NCBI RefSeq assembly: GCF_001186125.1
Contig: NW_014040302.1
Location: 9,795 to 32,494 of the forward strand
DNA: 22,700 nucleotides
Source of the DNA: Sphaeroforma arctica JP610
Taxonomy: Eukaryota > Opisthokonta > Ichthyosporea > Ichthyophonida
Direction of reading: 5' to 3'
Shown: positions 22,641 to 22,700 of the stretch, one piece after another
How the letters are laid out: every line of letters starts with the position of its first letter
How positions within the stretch are numbered: the stretch's first letter is position 1
Made by a program: the position numbers and the translations under genes
The notes under the pieces: model-generated
Seen by the model: only the letters and a program-made list of their open reading frames with translations
What the model was told of the DNA's origin: nothing
Databases searched by the model: none

Positions 22641-22700
<60 letters not shown>
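22641..22700. repeat. TA microsatellite at window edge
   Basis: Thirty TA units run to the last base, preceded by shorter TATATA runs from 22631. The full length is unknown because the tract leaves the window. Confidence 0.95.

Larger units (their letters stand above)
17448..22700. other. Gene-free 3' region
   Basis: The 5.25 kb beyond PDHB hold no coding sequence I can support on either strand. All open frames are 60-101 codons, AT-biased in composition and without domains. The region includes the PDHB 3' UTR, a GTACTTG-rich segment (about 18600-18880), a GT microsatellite (19107-19122), a palindrome cluster (19409-19441), a diverged tandem duplication (about 21126-21500) and a TA tract at the edge. 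It could hide a noncoding RNA, a distal promoter or fragments of an unrecognised gene. Confidence 0.55.

Overview
The window is nuclear DNA from a eukaryote with many short introns. It holds about 25 spliceosomal introns. Donors are mostly GTATGT or GTAAGT, acceptors are usually CAG or TAG, and intron lengths run from 88 bp to about 1 kb. Noncoding DNA is AT-rich with TA, CT and GT microsatellites. The gene types are a fungal/animal-type N-acetylglutamate synthase with a mitochondrial leader, mitochondrial PDH E1-beta, and 40S-assembly factors. These fit a small-genome protist, perhaps a unicellular opisthokont relative such as an ichthyosporean. That lineage guess is weak. I see no phage, CRISPR, rRNA or tRNA.

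Layout. Six genes alternate in strand and form three head-to-head pairs. Pair 1 is KRR1 (-, 5' exon only, running off the left edge) with the DEAD-box helicase DDX52/ROK1 (+, 818-3057); both act in the small-subunit processome and share a 334-bp upstream region. Pair 2 is an unrecognised 246-residue protein (-, 5308-3427, 4 exons) with N-acetylglutamate synthase (+, 5901-10091, 9 exons). Pair 3 is a FIH-type JmjC/cupin_8 oxygenase (-, 13518-10523, 7 exons) with PDHB (+, 14280-17447, 6 exons). Neighbouring pairs meet tail to tail, with 369 bp (3058-3426) and 431 bp (10092-10522) between stop codons.

The last 5.25 kb (17448-22700) has no gene I can support. It contains a region dense in the word GTACTTG, a small palindrome cluster, a diverged 189-bp tandem duplication and a terminal TA tract.

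Functional themes. Pair 1 is ribosome biogenesis. NAGS and PDHB are mitochondrial: arginine/urea-pathway entry and acetyl-CoA supply, and acetyl-CoA is the NAGS substrate. The window looks mainly like ordinary housekeeping DNA. The least explained items are the unrecognised gene, with a repeated RRK..M...G motif on consecutive exons; the JmjC protein, whose substrate is unknown; and the degenerate amino-acid-kinase domain of NAGS. All gene models were built by hand from splice signals, phase agreement and remembered family sequences; no alignment was run.
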